Origin: Bacillota bacterium
Lineage (GTDB): Bacteria; Bacillota_E; Sulfobacillia; Sulfobacillales; Sulfobacillaceae
DNA: 15,529 nucleotides
Assembly (NCBI GenBank): GCA_021802375.1
Contig: JAKAAL010000017.1
Span: 1 to 15,529 of the forward strand
Reading direction: 5' to 3'
The notes beneath the pieces are model-generated. The model saw nothing but the letters and a program-made list of their open reading frames with translations, searched no databases and had not been told where the DNA came from. Each line of letters begins with the position of its first letter. Positions within the stretch are counted from its first letter, which is position 1. Made by a program: the position numbers and the translations under genes. Positions 7,752-15,528 of this stretch are shown here, piece by piece.

Positions 7752-9647
7752 TTATCGGCTTAACAGTGTTCCTACATATTGCAAAATCGCGTTGCTACAC
7801 TCGGAGCAATACCCGTCATGGGTAATCAAACGATTGGCCACTTCGTTTAACTTCTTCAACTGTTCCTGATCCGGGGTACGAGTGGAGGTGGTGATCTTCA
7901 CCACATTTTTCAAATCATTGAATAACTTGGCCTCGATGGCATCTTTCAATCCAGGGTGGGTACGGTAATCAAAATGATCGCCGCGACGGGCCAGGGTGGA
8001 AATGCGAATGAGAATTTCTTCCCGAAAAGCACGCTTGGCGTTATCGGAAATGCCTATTTGTTCCTCAATTGAGCGCATTAGTTTTTCGTCTGGATCGATC
8101 TCTTCATCGGTAATCGGGTCGGTAATTTTAGTTTTGTTGACGTAAGCCTCAATGTTGTCCAGGTAATTGTTCAAAAGCGCCTGTGCAGATTCCTCAAAAG
8201 AATACACGAACGCCTTTTGCACCTCGATTTTTGCAAGTTCGTCATACTCTCGGCGTGTCTCATAAATGAGATTCAGCAATCGATTCCGCTCCTCAGCGCT
8301 AATACCGGTGTGCTGCTCCAAACCGTCTTTCAAAGTTCGCAACGCATCCAGCGGATTAATGCACTGTACCCCTGGCTTGACCAAGGCACTGGACAGCCGA
8401 TTGATCACGTAACGCGGAGAAATGCCGTCCATGCCTTCCATGGAGAATTCTTCCCGGAGTTCTTTGACATCTTTGGAAGTGTAGCCTTCAACAGACTCTC
8501 CATCATAAAGCTTCATCTTCTTAACCAGGGACATACCCTGTTTTTTAGAGTCCTTAAGCCGCGACAAAATGGCAAACATGCTGGCCGCCCGCAGTGTATG
8601 CGGTGCCAAATGCATATTGTTGAGCACCGATTCACCAATCAATTTTTGGTAGATGCGCATTTCATCGTGTACCTTAAGATTGTAGGGGATTCGAACCAGA
8701 ATCATCCGATCCTTAAGCGCTTCGTTTTTCTTGTTTTCAATGAAGCGTACATATTCTGTTTCGTTGGTGTGACTCACAATAACTTCGTCAGCGTAAATCA
8801 TCGCGAATCTTCCCGTCTTGATATTTTGTTCTTGGGACAGGGTGAGTAGTCCGTAGAGAAACTTCTCATCACTCTTCAACATTTCGATAAACTCCATCAA
8901 TCCCCGATTAGCGATATTCAGCTCACCATCGAACCGGTACGCCCGGGGATCGGACTCGGAGCCATACTCCCCAATGGTGGCCAAATCAATACTGCCGGTA
9001 AGTTCGCTAATATCTTGGCTTTTGGGATCACTGGGTGAAAATGTGCCAATCCCTATTCGTTCTTTCTCGGACATCAGTAGCCTCTCGACAGGAAATTCAT
9101 CAATATGGCCATGGTAGATATCGGTCAGCCGTTGGCGACAAACTGGACACAAATCGCCTTCAATGTAAAGTTGGTAATCTCGCCACACGTCGGTGCGCAA
9201 TGCCTCAGGAATCAGATGCAAAGGCTCCTCGTGCATGGGACAGCCGACCAACGCGTAGGTCCCCCCAGAAGCAGTACGGGTATACCGCTCCAACCCACGC
9301 TTTAGCAACGCGACCAATGTCGACTTTCCTCCTCCCACAGGACCCATCAGTAGTAAAATACGCTTGCGAACTTCTAATCGTTGGGCCGCCGAGTGAAAAT
9401 ATTCCACCAGTTGATCCAACGCTCGATCCAAACCAAACAAGTCATGGTCAAAAAATTGGTAGTGACGGCTACCGTCTGATCGGTTCTCAATCCCTGCCTC
9501 GGCGATCATATCGAAAATTCGGGCGTGAGCCAGTCGGGCCACTCGAGGATTTTCTCTGGCTTGGTTGAAATACTCGCGAAATGTTCCTCGCCAGGCGATT
9601 TCCTGCTCCCGATTACGATAGGCATCAATGCGTTCCCAAATATCCAT
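7752..9647 (-). CDS. prkA: PrkA family serine protein kinase / AAA+ ATPase
   Basis: 631 residues, full length for PrkA (YeaG in E. coli). The N-terminal AAA+ domain has the Walker A motif GPVGGGKS at 102-109 in ILLLMGPVGGGKSTLVALL, and a CPVC pair at 167-170. A conserved middle follows (ANRGLMEFIEMLK; YADEVIVSHTNETEY). The C-terminal PrkA domain includes LFNDLKNVVKI and ends with a Cys pair in GYCSECSN. PrkA acts in the cytoplasm and was described as a Ser/Thr kinase in sporulation and stress response; other work describes AAA+ protease-like activity, so the exact reaction is open. SD AAAGGAGG about 10 nt before ATG 9647 is near perfect, indicating strong independent initiation. It is the last gene of the operon, 72 nt after spoVR. 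The frame is intact, with no sign of transfer. Confidence 0.95.
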   Translation of the reverse strand: MDIWERIDAYRNREQEIAWRGTFREYFNQARENPRVARLAHARIFDMIAEAGIENRSDGSRHYQFFDHDLFGLDRALDQLVEYFHSAAQRLEVRKRILLLMGPVGGGKSTLVALLKRGLERYTRTASGGTYALVGCPMHEEPLHLIPEALRTDVWRDYQLYIEGDLCPVCRQRLTDIYHGHIDEFPVERLLMSEKERIGIGTFSPSDPKSQDISELTGSIDLATIGEYGSESDPRAYRFDGELNIANRGLMEFIEMLKSDEKFLYGLLTLSQEQNIKTGRFAMIYADEVIVSHTNETEYVRFIENKKNEALKDRMILVRIPYNLKVHDEMRIYQKLIGESVLNNMHLAPHTLRAASMFAILSRLKDSKKQGMSLVKKMKLYDGESVEGYTSKDVKELREEFSMEGMDGISPRYVINRLSSALVKPGVQCINPLDALRTLKDGLEQHTGISAEERNRLLNLIYETRREYDELAKIEVQKAFVYSFEESAQALLNNYLDNIEAYVNKTKITDPITDEEIDPDEKLMRSIEEQIGISDNAKRAFREEILIRISTLARRGDHFDYRTHPGLKDAIEAKLFNDLKNVVKITTSTRTPDQEQLKKLNEVANRLITHDGYCSECSNAILQYVGTLLSR

Positions 9648-9719
9648 GAGCGATCTCCCTCCTTTACCCTAATGTCGCCCTCAACTAACGTATTAGTGTC
9701 ATAAAGCCGCAAGCGACCT

Positions 9720-11036
9720 CTAGACGGTGGCTCGGCCGTGGGCTTTACCGTCAAAACTCAATACAATCTTCTTTTGAGCACTGATGGTCTCTAGATGCAC
9801 CGGACGTCCCCACAGCAAGTGCACGTGCTCCAAAGTTCGCTCTGCATACGGCAGATCCAAATCAGTGCCCTCGTGACGATGAATCAAATAGAGTTCCCCG
9901 CGTCGGTGAAAGTCTCCGTCAACAACTTCAATGATGGGCAATCCGCCATGAAATACTTCTTTGATCAAGCGGTCTCGGACTAACTCCCAGCGCCGCGATT
10001 TGACCACAATCTTGTCTTGCTCAGGACCGAATACATAAAGATGCAATTCATCGACTAAGGGTTCGGTAAGATAATTGCGTAGAAAACTGACATCATCATC
10101 TACGGTTCTCACTAAGAATGCGGATTCTTTGCCTTGGCTTTCCCAAATATCGCGAAATATTCGGTACCCCATGGCATAGGGATTGATTTGATACGGAATC
10201 GGGGCGGTGACCGATGAATGCAGCCGAGCAAAGTTAATGACGTCCGCGTCGGTAAGCTCCATCGCGCGCATCAATTCTATATGCCATAAGCTGGCCCACC
10301 CCTCATTCATGATCTTGGTTCTCATTTGCGGCCAAAAGTAAATCATTTCATCACGGACCATTGCCACCACATCACGCTGCCACTCTTCGAGTTCGTCGCT
10401 AAGGTCGATGATAAATTGCAACACGTCTGATTCGTCCTCGCGCACCTTCAACAGGTGCTTCGGTTCGGTGGTTTGAGGTTGCCACAAGTCGGACCAGGAC
10501 CCCCCGGAAGGTGGCGGTCCTTTGGGCCGTTTGACAGACAACAGGGGCGGGTGGGGCACGGCGACATGCTCTTGGATTGAGAGGGCAGCATCCAAGAACC
10601 GCTCCACCACCTCTACTCCCTGTTCGAATTGATATTGCCGCACGCGTTCTGCATGACGTGATACGACGTCCAACATGTCCCGCTGGGTTTGGGAAAAATG
10701 CACATTGTGTTTGAAGAAATCGACGTGCCCCATAACATGTGCCCGAACGAATGTGTTTTCCAGTTCCGAGTTGCTGTCTAGTAAAAAAGCGTACGCAGGG
10801 TCGGCGTTTATCACCATTTCATATAACTTATTTAAGCCGTAATCGTAACGTGTTTTCATCGCATGGAAAGCCTTGCCGTAGGACCAGTGCGACATGCGTC
10901 CCGGAATCAAGTAGGCGGCAAATTCGTATAGAATGGTAGCAGGCACCGCCTCGAATCGGATGGGAAATGGATCCAACCCTTGTTGTCGTGCTAACTGCCA
11001 GATCTCGTCGTCAGTGGGATAGTTTGATTGACTCAT
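9720..11036 (-). CDS. spoVR: SpoVR family protein
   Basis: 438 residues, typical for SpoVR (YcgB in E. coli); in Bacillus subtilis it is involved in spore cortex formation, biochemical role unknown. Seen: the family start region DDEIWQLARQQGLDPFP; the hallmark NSELENTFVRAHVMGH within 88-111, followed by VDFFKHN; YFWPQMRTKIMNEGWAS; PYQINPYAMGYRIFRDIWE; and the C-terminal region with VVDGDFHRRGELYL and EHVHLLWGRPV. The His-rich motifs would suit metal binding, but this is inference. Its ATG overlaps the TGA of yhbH (ATGA, 11033-11036), so translation is probably coupled. Soluble, with no signal peptide or membrane segment. Confidence 0.95.
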   Translation of the reverse strand: MSQSNYPTDDEIWQLARQQGLDPFPIRFEAVPATILYEFAAYLIPGRMSHWSYGKAFHAMKTRYDYGLNKLYEMVINADPAYAFLLDSNSELENTFVRAHVMGHVDFFKHNVHFSQTQRDMLDVVSRHAERVRQYQFEQGVEVVERFLDAALSIQEHVAVPHPPLLSVKRPKGPPPSGGSWSDLWQPQTTEPKHLLKVREDESDVLQFIIDLSDELEEWQRDVVAMVRDEMIYFWPQMRTKIMNEGWASLWHIELMRAMELTDADVINFARLHSSVTAPIPYQINPYAMGYRIFRDIWESQGKESAFLVRTVDDDVSFLRNYLTEPLVDELHLYVFGPEQDKIVVKSRRWELVRDRLIKEVFHGGLPIIEVVDGDFHRRGELYLIHRHEGTDLDLPYAERTLEHVHLLWGRPVHLETISAQKKIVLSFDGKAHGRATV

Positions 11037-12187
11037 GCTCTTTCGTCTCCTGGTGAGCGAGGAAAAAACTTCTTCAGCGCTGTGTAGACGTCTCGTTTGT
11101 TGCCAATAGTCACCACTTGAAACCGAGGATGCCTAATTGTGCCGAACGCGGTCATTAAGGTACTGGTGTACCCCCCTTCCCGTATTTCAGCGTACCCAAA
11201 TACATTCACCAACGGAAGCATCGCTTCCAGAAATTCCACAGTATGACGGTTGTCCGCATCAGACCAATTGTCTCCATCAGAGAAGTGGACCGGATAAATG
11301 TTCCACTGGCTGGCTGGATAGCGGTTTTGCAAAACTTCCCAACATAATTCATACGCTGAGGAAACCTTGGTTCCTCCACTTTCCCCCAGTTGAAAAAATT
11401 CCTCTTCGGTTACCTCCCGCGCTTGGGTGTGATGCACAATAAACACCACTTCAACCGACTCATATTTTGTCCGCAGAAAACGCAACATCCAGAATGCAAA
11501 GGTGCGAGCCATCAGTTTCTTGAAATCGCCCATCGAACCTGAGATATCGCGCATGGCGATTACGACCGCGTTGTTATCTTCTTGGGGCACGTTAACCCAA
11601 GTCTTAAATCGCAGGTCATCAGGCTGCCATGGGCCTAAACCGGTTTTTCCTTGTCTGGCATGGCGCAGCAGGTTTTCTCGGAGACTACGGCGTTTGTCAA
11701 GATTCCCCATCAAGCCGCGTTTACTGATGTCTTTAAATTGAAACGTGGGCCGGGGAATATTGGACAGCATCTTAGGCTTCAGATAGGGCAAGCCCAAATC
11801 CTCAAACAGCATCCCTGCCAAGTCATCGATAGAGATTTCTGCTTCCAGATAATCAATGCCAGGAATTTCCCCAGGGGCACCTGCTCCTCGACCCGCTTTG
11901 TCTCCTGACGCTGGGGCCGGAATTTGTCCCAGAATGTCTCCCTGTGTCAATTCCCCTTGATCCTGCCCTACACGATCCCCTTGCCATGGGTCAAAGCGAA
12001 ATTTATACTCCTCCAAGTTTCGGATGGGGACCCGGATAACACGTCCTCCATCCGCAGTGAGTATGCTATCCTCCGTAATTAAATCCGGCAACCGCTGTTT
12101 TAGCGCGTCCCGTATCTTTTGTTGATGGCGTGCCTGGTCTGTAGCGCCTTTTCGTTGCAGAGTCCAGTCCGGCACAAATCCGGCCAC
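11033..12187 (-). CDS. yhbH: YhbH family protein (DUF444, von Willebrand A-like)
   Basis: 384 residues from GTG 12187. Known as YhbH in Bacillus (sporulation-linked) and YeaH in E. coli; function unknown, always linked to PrkA and SpoVR. The N-terminus DWTLQRKGATDQARHQ is characteristic, followed by a charged, Gly-rich linker and PRPTFQFKDISKRG. The C-terminal half is a VWA-like domain with a MIDAS-type motif RDISGSMG at about 213-220, then FIVHHTQAREVTEEEFF and HFSDGDNWSD. Start choice: AAAGGGGGTG (12203-12194), nearly perfect anti-SD complement, lies 6 nt before GTG 12187. The longer alternative, GTG 12196, would overlap that site. First gene of the operon, overlapping spoVR by 4 nt. A metal-dependent adaptor role is inferred from the VWA fold. 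Confidence 0.93.
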   Translation of the reverse strand: MAGFVPDWTLQRKGATDQARHQQKIRDALKQRLPDLITEDSILTADGGRVIRVPIRNLEEYKFRFDPWQGDRVGQDQGELTQGDILGQIPAPASGDKAGRGAGAPGEIPGIDYLEAEISIDDLAGMLFEDLGLPYLKPKMLSNIPRPTFQFKDISKRGLMGNLDKRRSLRENLLRHARQGKTGLGPWQPDDLRFKTWVNVPQEDNNAVVIAMRDISGSMGDFKKLMARTFAFWMLRFLRTKYESVEVVFIVHHTQAREVTEEEFFQLGESGGTKVSSAYELCWEVLQNRYPASQWNIYPVHFSDGDNWSDADNRHTVEFLEAMLPLVNVFGYAEIREGGYTSTLMTAFGTIRHPRFQVVTIGNKRDVYTALKKFFPRSPGDERA

Positions 12188-12238
12188 TGTTACCACCCCC
12201 TTTTTGAAGGTAATAACATCCTATGCACCTTCGGCGAG

Positions 12239-12268
12239 ATTTTGCCTAGATCTTGGAGACTCTGTCAA
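12239..12268 (-). promoter_or_regulatory. Candidate promoter of the yhbH-spoVR-prkA operon
   Basis: On the minus strand, a perfect -35 TTGACA (12268-12263), an 18-nt spacer, then CAAAAT (12244-12239), four of six for a -10. The start point would be near 12232, about 45 nt before GTG 12187. A vegetative-type -35 is notable because homologues can be under sporulation sigma factors; a weaker overlapping signal for another sigma factor cannot be excluded. A GGGAC-GTT-GTCCC dyad lies upstream at 12287-12299. Confidence 0.35.
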
Positions 12269-12516
12269 ATATGGTCAAGCGGTGTCGGGACGTTGTCCCA
12301 CCAACGAACAGCGTTTGCTGGGGGGAAACTACCGATCCGACGCGATAAGTTGCTGGTCGTAACGTACTACGGCGACTAGCTTTGGTGCCGTCAGGATAGT
12401 CAAAAAAGTTTGGCGCCTACCTTTGGGTCACGGTGTGAAATGCGGGAGCGAACCGAGCTTCGGGATATGCACCTTCCGATCCTAGAGGGTAAATTGGTCA
12501 CTCGTGAGGAGCTGTC

Positions 12517-12633
12517 ATGATGGCCTTTCTTTTTCAACGGGGGATACCTCGCCACCCCAGCGAAGACATTCTTAAATGCTTGGCCCAGGTGAATGGTCGC
12601 CATCCTGAGGTATCCCCCGTTTTAATGTCATAA
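12517..12633 (+). CDS. Small ORF of 38 codons spanning an inverted repeat
   Basis: ATG 12517 (or the next codon, ATG 12520) follows GAGGAG (12505-12510) at normal spacing. The peptide begins MMAFLFQRGIPRHPSEDI and ends HPEVSPVLMS, with TAA at 12631-12633. It has no recognisable family. Both ends of the coding region are formed by the two arms of a perfect 15-bp inverted repeat (12536-12550 and 12607-12621), so the frame may be incidental to a structured element. It lies between the yhbH promoter region and a dead IS4-type transposase. Confidence 0.3.
   Translation: MMAFLFQRGIPRHPSEDILKCLAQVNGRHPEVSPVLMS
12536..12621. repeat. 86-bp segment bounded by perfect 15-bp inverted repeats
   Basis: AACGGGGGATACCTC at 12536-12550 and its exact reverse complement at 12607-12621, enclosing 56 nt. 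The size and terminal repeats resemble a small MITE-like element or a structured RNA. No target-site duplication is visible in the flanks, and no T-run follows either arm, so a simple terminator is unlikely. Confidence 0.6.
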
Positions 12634-12717
12634 TAGAAAGAATTGTCTACACAACGGAAAATCGGGGTCCTCTGTCGAAGAGATAGGGTAACCAATTTCG
12701 GAACCAGGAGGATCCCC

Positions 12718-13470
12718 ATGATTCCATGGGAGTCCTCACAAATTTTTTCAGACACACGGGTGCTTACGCAAATCGCAGCGCACAACCCTCGCCGCTCGGG
12801 TCTGGGCGGTCATGTCGAATCCCTTATTAGGCGTCGCCAACATGGGGTGACGGTTTGCCATTGCTGGTCATCGGAAGGCAAAAACGCCATTAAGCGGGTC
12901 GTTCGGTTTTGGGGCAATCTCCGCATGGACATGACGGTGGCCCATGGCGACCTCGTCCAGACGGTGATTGGGGGAGCCACCGAAGTCTTAGTGACGTTGG
13001 ATTAGACGGACTCCAAAGAGGGCGTTCACCAAATTCTCGCATTGAACCTGCGTGCCAATCGGCGCGCGTTACCGTTGGCGTGGGTCACCGTCCCCAAGGA
13101 TGGTCTCAAAGATCAGATGCGCCCATACGAGGCCGCATCTTGTCAACGAATTGCAGCCTTCGTGCCCGTCGGGTGCCACGTCATCCTTCTGGCCGGTCGC
13201 GGCTTCGACATGATTCCGAGCCCTCAATCCGCTCGGTTGGCACTGCACTATTCGCACCCAGGGCCCGGTCAAAATCGGCGTTCGCGGCCGACGACGGCCG
13301 CTCTACCTGGGATCTCCCCGAGGTCCAGCGGGATTCTGTCGTGTCGGGTGGTTGTCTATTGCAACGGCGGGCACTCAGATCCCTGGAATTTAGTCATGTC
13401 ACCCGGATTGACGCGGGCCGATTGGCCCGCAGCACGGATCGTGGCCGCGTACGGCCGACGCTTTACCACC
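12718..13470 (+). pseudogene. IS4-type transposase, 3'-truncated, with nonsense and frameshift mutations
   Basis: ATG 12718 with SD AGGAGG (12706-12711) starts MIPWESSQIFSDTRVL. The frame encodes ATEVLVTLD, then TAG (13003) where the family has Trp, then TDSKEG: the first catalytic Asp of the DDE triad is in LD(W)TD. Downstream, ALPLAWVTVPKDGLK and HVILLAGRGFDM follow; the second catalytic Asp (usually LADRGF) reads Gly. A frame change near 13245 gives IRTQGPVKIGVRGRRRPLYL, and another near 13320 returns to the first frame with WPAARIVAAYGRRFTT. The sequence then stops abruptly at 13470, before the catalytic Glu, and joins the acyl-CoA dehydrogenase fragment. The missing C-terminal part is seen in the second copy at the window end. 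Inactive. Confidence 0.8.
13431..13470 (+). repeat. 40-bp inverted duplicate, left copy (IS4 transposase segment)
   Basis: These 40 bases, coding for the IVAAYGRRFTT segment, are identical to the reverse complement of 15490-15529. Identity ends exactly where the left transposase copy ends and acyl-CoA dehydrogenase sequence begins; it may continue beyond the window on the right. Confidence 0.95.
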
Positions 13471-13869
13471 AGCGTCAGACCCGGCTTCGGGCTCAGTCAG
13501 GGCAAATGCCGATAATTTTGCTCCCGAGGCAATCGGCGGGATGAACCGCTTCTTTTGTTCTGGGCTGCCGGCAATCAAAATCGGCATGGCTCCCAAATGC
13601 TGAGCGGCAATAATTAAACTGGAAGTTGCACAAACTCGGGCCACCTCTTCTACTGAGAGACAAAATGTCAGCAGGTCCGCCCCTCCGCCTCCTAACTCCT
13701 CGGGCATCCCCACGCCCATCAAACCATTTTCCGCAAACAACTCTACAATGTCCCAAGGAAATTCATGTGTGGCGTCAATTGCCGCAGCGCGCGGTGCCAC
13801 CTTTTCCGCTGCCAACCGGTGCACCATATCGCGAAACATCTTCTGCTCTTCTGTCAGCCCATAATTCAT
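13471..13869 (-). pseudogene. Acyl-CoA dehydrogenase, N-terminal third only
   Basis: 133 residues of an FAD-dependent acyl-CoA dehydrogenase (family about 380 residues), which oxidises acyl-CoA to enoyl-CoA and passes electrons to ETF. Seen: the start MNYGLTEEQKMFRDMV; EKVAPRAAAIDATHEFPWD; GLMGVGMPEELGGGGAD; and FALTEPEAGSDA, the segment at the FAD/substrate site. At 13471 homology ends and IS4-type transposase sequence in antisense follows; the frame runs on as nonsense to 13399. The catalytic Glu and the C-terminal helical domain are lost, so the product cannot work. ATG 13869 has AGGAGG (13888-13883) 13 nt upstream, a bit far. The gene diverges from the Lon-domain gene. Confidence 0.85.
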
Positions 13870-14005
13870 AATGACTATTGCGCCTCCTATTGTACTGCCT
13901 CGCCCACGTATTAGCTCAATCGCTCTCTATTCTAGCATTGTCTTCCCGTGGGGAAAATCACACGCGATTTGTAAAAAAATACTCCCTAATTCATTCCTGA
14001 CCAGG

Positions 14006-14034
14006 TTGGAGACCTTAACAGAAACCAGTAAAAT
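14006..14034 (+). promoter_or_regulatory. Candidate promoter of the Lon-domain protein gene
   Basis: TTGGAG (14006-14011), a 17-nt spacer, then TAAAAT (14029-14034): four of six and five of six matches to sigma-A consensus. The start would be near 14041, giving a 5' leader of about 45 nt. Confidence 0.5.
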
Positions 14035-14087
14035 AGAGGAGAGCACGAGTCAAGAATCATGGTGAAATTCGCACAAGGAGGGGTGAC

Positions 14088-14702
14088 ATGCCTACCAACC
14101 GGGATACTCTAAGCTTGCCCATTTTACCCTGGTCAGGAGTGCTATTTCCGGGAATGAGACTGGACCTAACCATGGATGGACCATTAGGCCAGGCCATGAT
14201 TGCCGATGCATCCCTGCGCGATACCGGAGTTGTGGTCTGTTTGGCACGGTCCACTTCGGGATCCAGCACAGCGTGGCCGGAACCGGTATCCATCGGCACC
14301 GTGGCCAGGGTACTAGACTACCCTCACAATACGACGCCGCTTACCGTCCAAATGGTCGGCATTAGCCGAGTCAGCCTGTTGTCTTTCCGACTGGTACATG
14401 AGACCCTTGTCGGTCAATTTCGGTTCATGCCCGACTCGGAAGATACGATTCCAAACCCATTAGTTGATGAAGCGCAAGCCTTGGGTTCGGAAGTATGGAG
14501 CATCGTACGCTCGGAAACATCTCATCCGTTGCTGCCACAAACACCGGAAGCCTTGTCCTATTGGATTGCTGCCCATATCCCCATCCCTACCGCGACACGG
14601 CAAGAGCTTTTGGAAATTCGCAGTACGCGCGGCCGACTGGCAAAAGAAATCGCGTTGCTACGCACCATGATGGACGGATTGCGCACCGAACACAGCAGTT
14701 AA
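14088..14702 (+). CDS. Stand-alone Lon substrate-binding (LON N-terminal) domain protein
   Basis: 204 residues. Residues about 8-190 match the LON N-terminal domain: the opening strand LPILPWSGVLFPGMRLDL, the central GTVARVLDYPHNTTPLTVQMVGISRVSLLSF, and a helical C-terminal part with PEALSYWIAAHIPIPTATRQELLEI. It ends in a short charged helix (RLAKEIALLRTMMDGL). There is no AAA+ or Ser-Lys protease domain, and the gene ends with TAA, so it is not a truncated Lon. Such single-domain proteins are widespread and their role is unclear (substrate recruitment or adaptor function is suggested). SD AAGGAGGGG lies just before ATG 14088. It is divergent from the broken acyl-CoA dehydrogenase. Domain call is confident; function is unknown. 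Confidence 0.88.
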   Translation: MPTNRDTLSLPILPWSGVLFPGMRLDLTMDGPLGQAMIADASLRDTGVVVCLARSTSGSSTAWPEPVSIGTVARVLDYPHNTTPLTVQMVGISRVSLLSFRLVHETLVGQFRFMPDSEDTIPNPLVDEAQALGSEVWSIVRSETSHPLLPQTPEALSYWIAAHIPIPTATRQELLEIRSTRGRLAKEIALLRTMMDGLRTEHSS

Positions 14703-14752
14703 TCCTAGAATCGTACTGAAGAGTGTATAATATAGCGCAAGTGCTGGCATAG

Positions 14753-14854
14753 CCAGAGGACACCAAGGCTCGCCGCTTAGTAGAAATTCTCATTGCGTAT
14801 GCCCGAACCCCATTAGAAGACATGCTGATGAAGTTCACTCTGACCCATGCATAA
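14753..14854 (+). pseudogene. Short coding-like fragment of unknown origin
   Basis: From 14753 a frame without a start codon reads PEDTKARRLVEILIAYAR, then TPLEDMLMKFTLTHA and TAA at 14852. The amphipathic helix pattern looks like genuine protein. A TAG at 14750 closes it upstream, although the same frame before it (VYNIAQVLA) also looks coding. It probably represents the decayed end of a gene, perhaps mobile-element-related. No family is recognised. Confidence 0.25.
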
Positions 14855-14902
14855 CCAAACTAGAGGGTTTAAACACATTGTCTAACGATGTAAAAGTTGG
14901 AT

Positions 14903-15000
14903 ATGGAACGAAAATTGGTAGGCATTCGCGATGCGGCTTAATTTCTGGGCGTGGTCACCACCACATTGCGTCCTGAGTGATCTCCAGTGTCTACCATATG
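14903..15000 (+). pseudogene. IS607-like recombinase (MerR-type HTH) N-terminal relic
   Basis: ATG 14903 starts MERKLVGIRDAA, TAA (14939), then FLGVVTTTLRPE, TGA. This matches the DNA-binding start of IS607-type serine recombinases (pattern: xxKLVSIxEAAxFLGVSxxTLRRWE). Two stops within about 28 codons and loss of the catalytic Ser domain mark it as dead. It lies between the Lon-domain gene and an IS4-type element. The match is short. Confidence 0.45.
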
Positions 15001-15081
15001 GAGGGCGAGACCTATCCGCGAATTGGGCCGTTTCAGCGGCGCCGCGTTCGTGGCGCTCCGCCATTCAGAAGACGGAAATCG

Positions 15082-15528
15082 CTAGGAAAACTGCCTCACT
15101 TGCCCATGTCGAGCACCGCTCCCCAGGCGAAAAGAGCCCCCAGATTCCCAATACGGGGGAGTCCGCATCGGAGCCGTTTCGATCCACGGGGGGTTTGCCA
15201 CGATTGCCGGAATAGTCTTTTGAAAGGTGTGAGGAGCTCGGAGCATCATGCACCAGACCATGTCATGACACGCTAAGGTCCACGTCCCGAGGCGCCACAA
15301 CGCATGCGTGCGTTTCGTTTTAACGGTCCTTCCCCGCCACTTCCCCCACCCATTCGGCGATATCAGCCAATAATAGGCCCAGGCAAAGACCAACAAGAGC
15401 CGATCCCACCGCTCGGGGGTACTTAACCTCACGCAATCGAGGGGGAAGCCCTCGTCGGGATCGTTTTTCTCGTCTTTGAAACATTCTTCGGTGGTAAAGC
15501 GTCGGCCGTACGCGGCCACGATCCGTGC
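15082..15528 (-). CDS. IS4-type transposase, C-terminal part (runs off the window)
   Basis: The frame is open at the window edge and reads ARIVAAYGRRFTTEECFKDE, containing the catalytic Glu region (YGRRFTTEE) of the DDE transposase, then GFPLDCVRLSTPERWDRLLL and LVFAWAYYWLI, as in IS4-family C-termini. Then THALWRLGTWTLACHDM and a Pro/Arg-rich tail to TAG/TGA-type termination near 15082. The conserved part ends near 15130, so the true element end may lie nearby. The N-terminal two-thirds are outside the window. This copy supplies the part missing from the first copy and could be intact, but terminal inverted repeats were not securely found. Confidence 0.7.
   Translation of the reverse strand, partial: ARIVAAYGRRFTTEECFKDEKNDPDEGFPLDCVRLSTPERWDRLLLVFAWAYYWLISPNGWGKWRGRTVKTKRTHALWRLGTWTLACHDMVWCMMLRAPHTFQKTIPAIVANPPWIETAPMRTPPYWESGGSFRLGSGARHGQVRQFS

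Noticed and set aside
8217..8849. 210-codon plus-strand open frame
   Set aside because: Lies wholly antisense to prkA, whose motifs and strong SD are clear; its composition is that of a shadow frame.
9035..9568. 177-codon plus-strand open frame
   Set aside because: Antisense to the prkA AAA+ domain, with no SD and no protein-like motif.
12287..12299. GGGAC-GTT-GTCCC dyad upstream of yhbH as an operator
   Set aside because: Only 5-bp arms, upstream of the candidate -35, single copy; not enough for a binding-site call.
13889..13919. TTGAGC and TACAAT as promoter for the acyl-CoA dehydrogenase fragment
   Set aside because: The spacer is 19 nt and the start point would fall downstream of the Shine-Dalgarno site, removing it from the mRNA.
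14726..14731. TATAAT after the Lon-domain gene as a promoter
   Set aside because: Perfect -10 but no -35 at a proper distance and no intact gene downstream.
12655..15090. Terminal inverted repeats of the IS4-type elements (CGGAAAATCG near 12658; CGGAAATCG near 15073)
   Set aside because: Only about nine bases agree and the flanks do not, so the element ends were not called.
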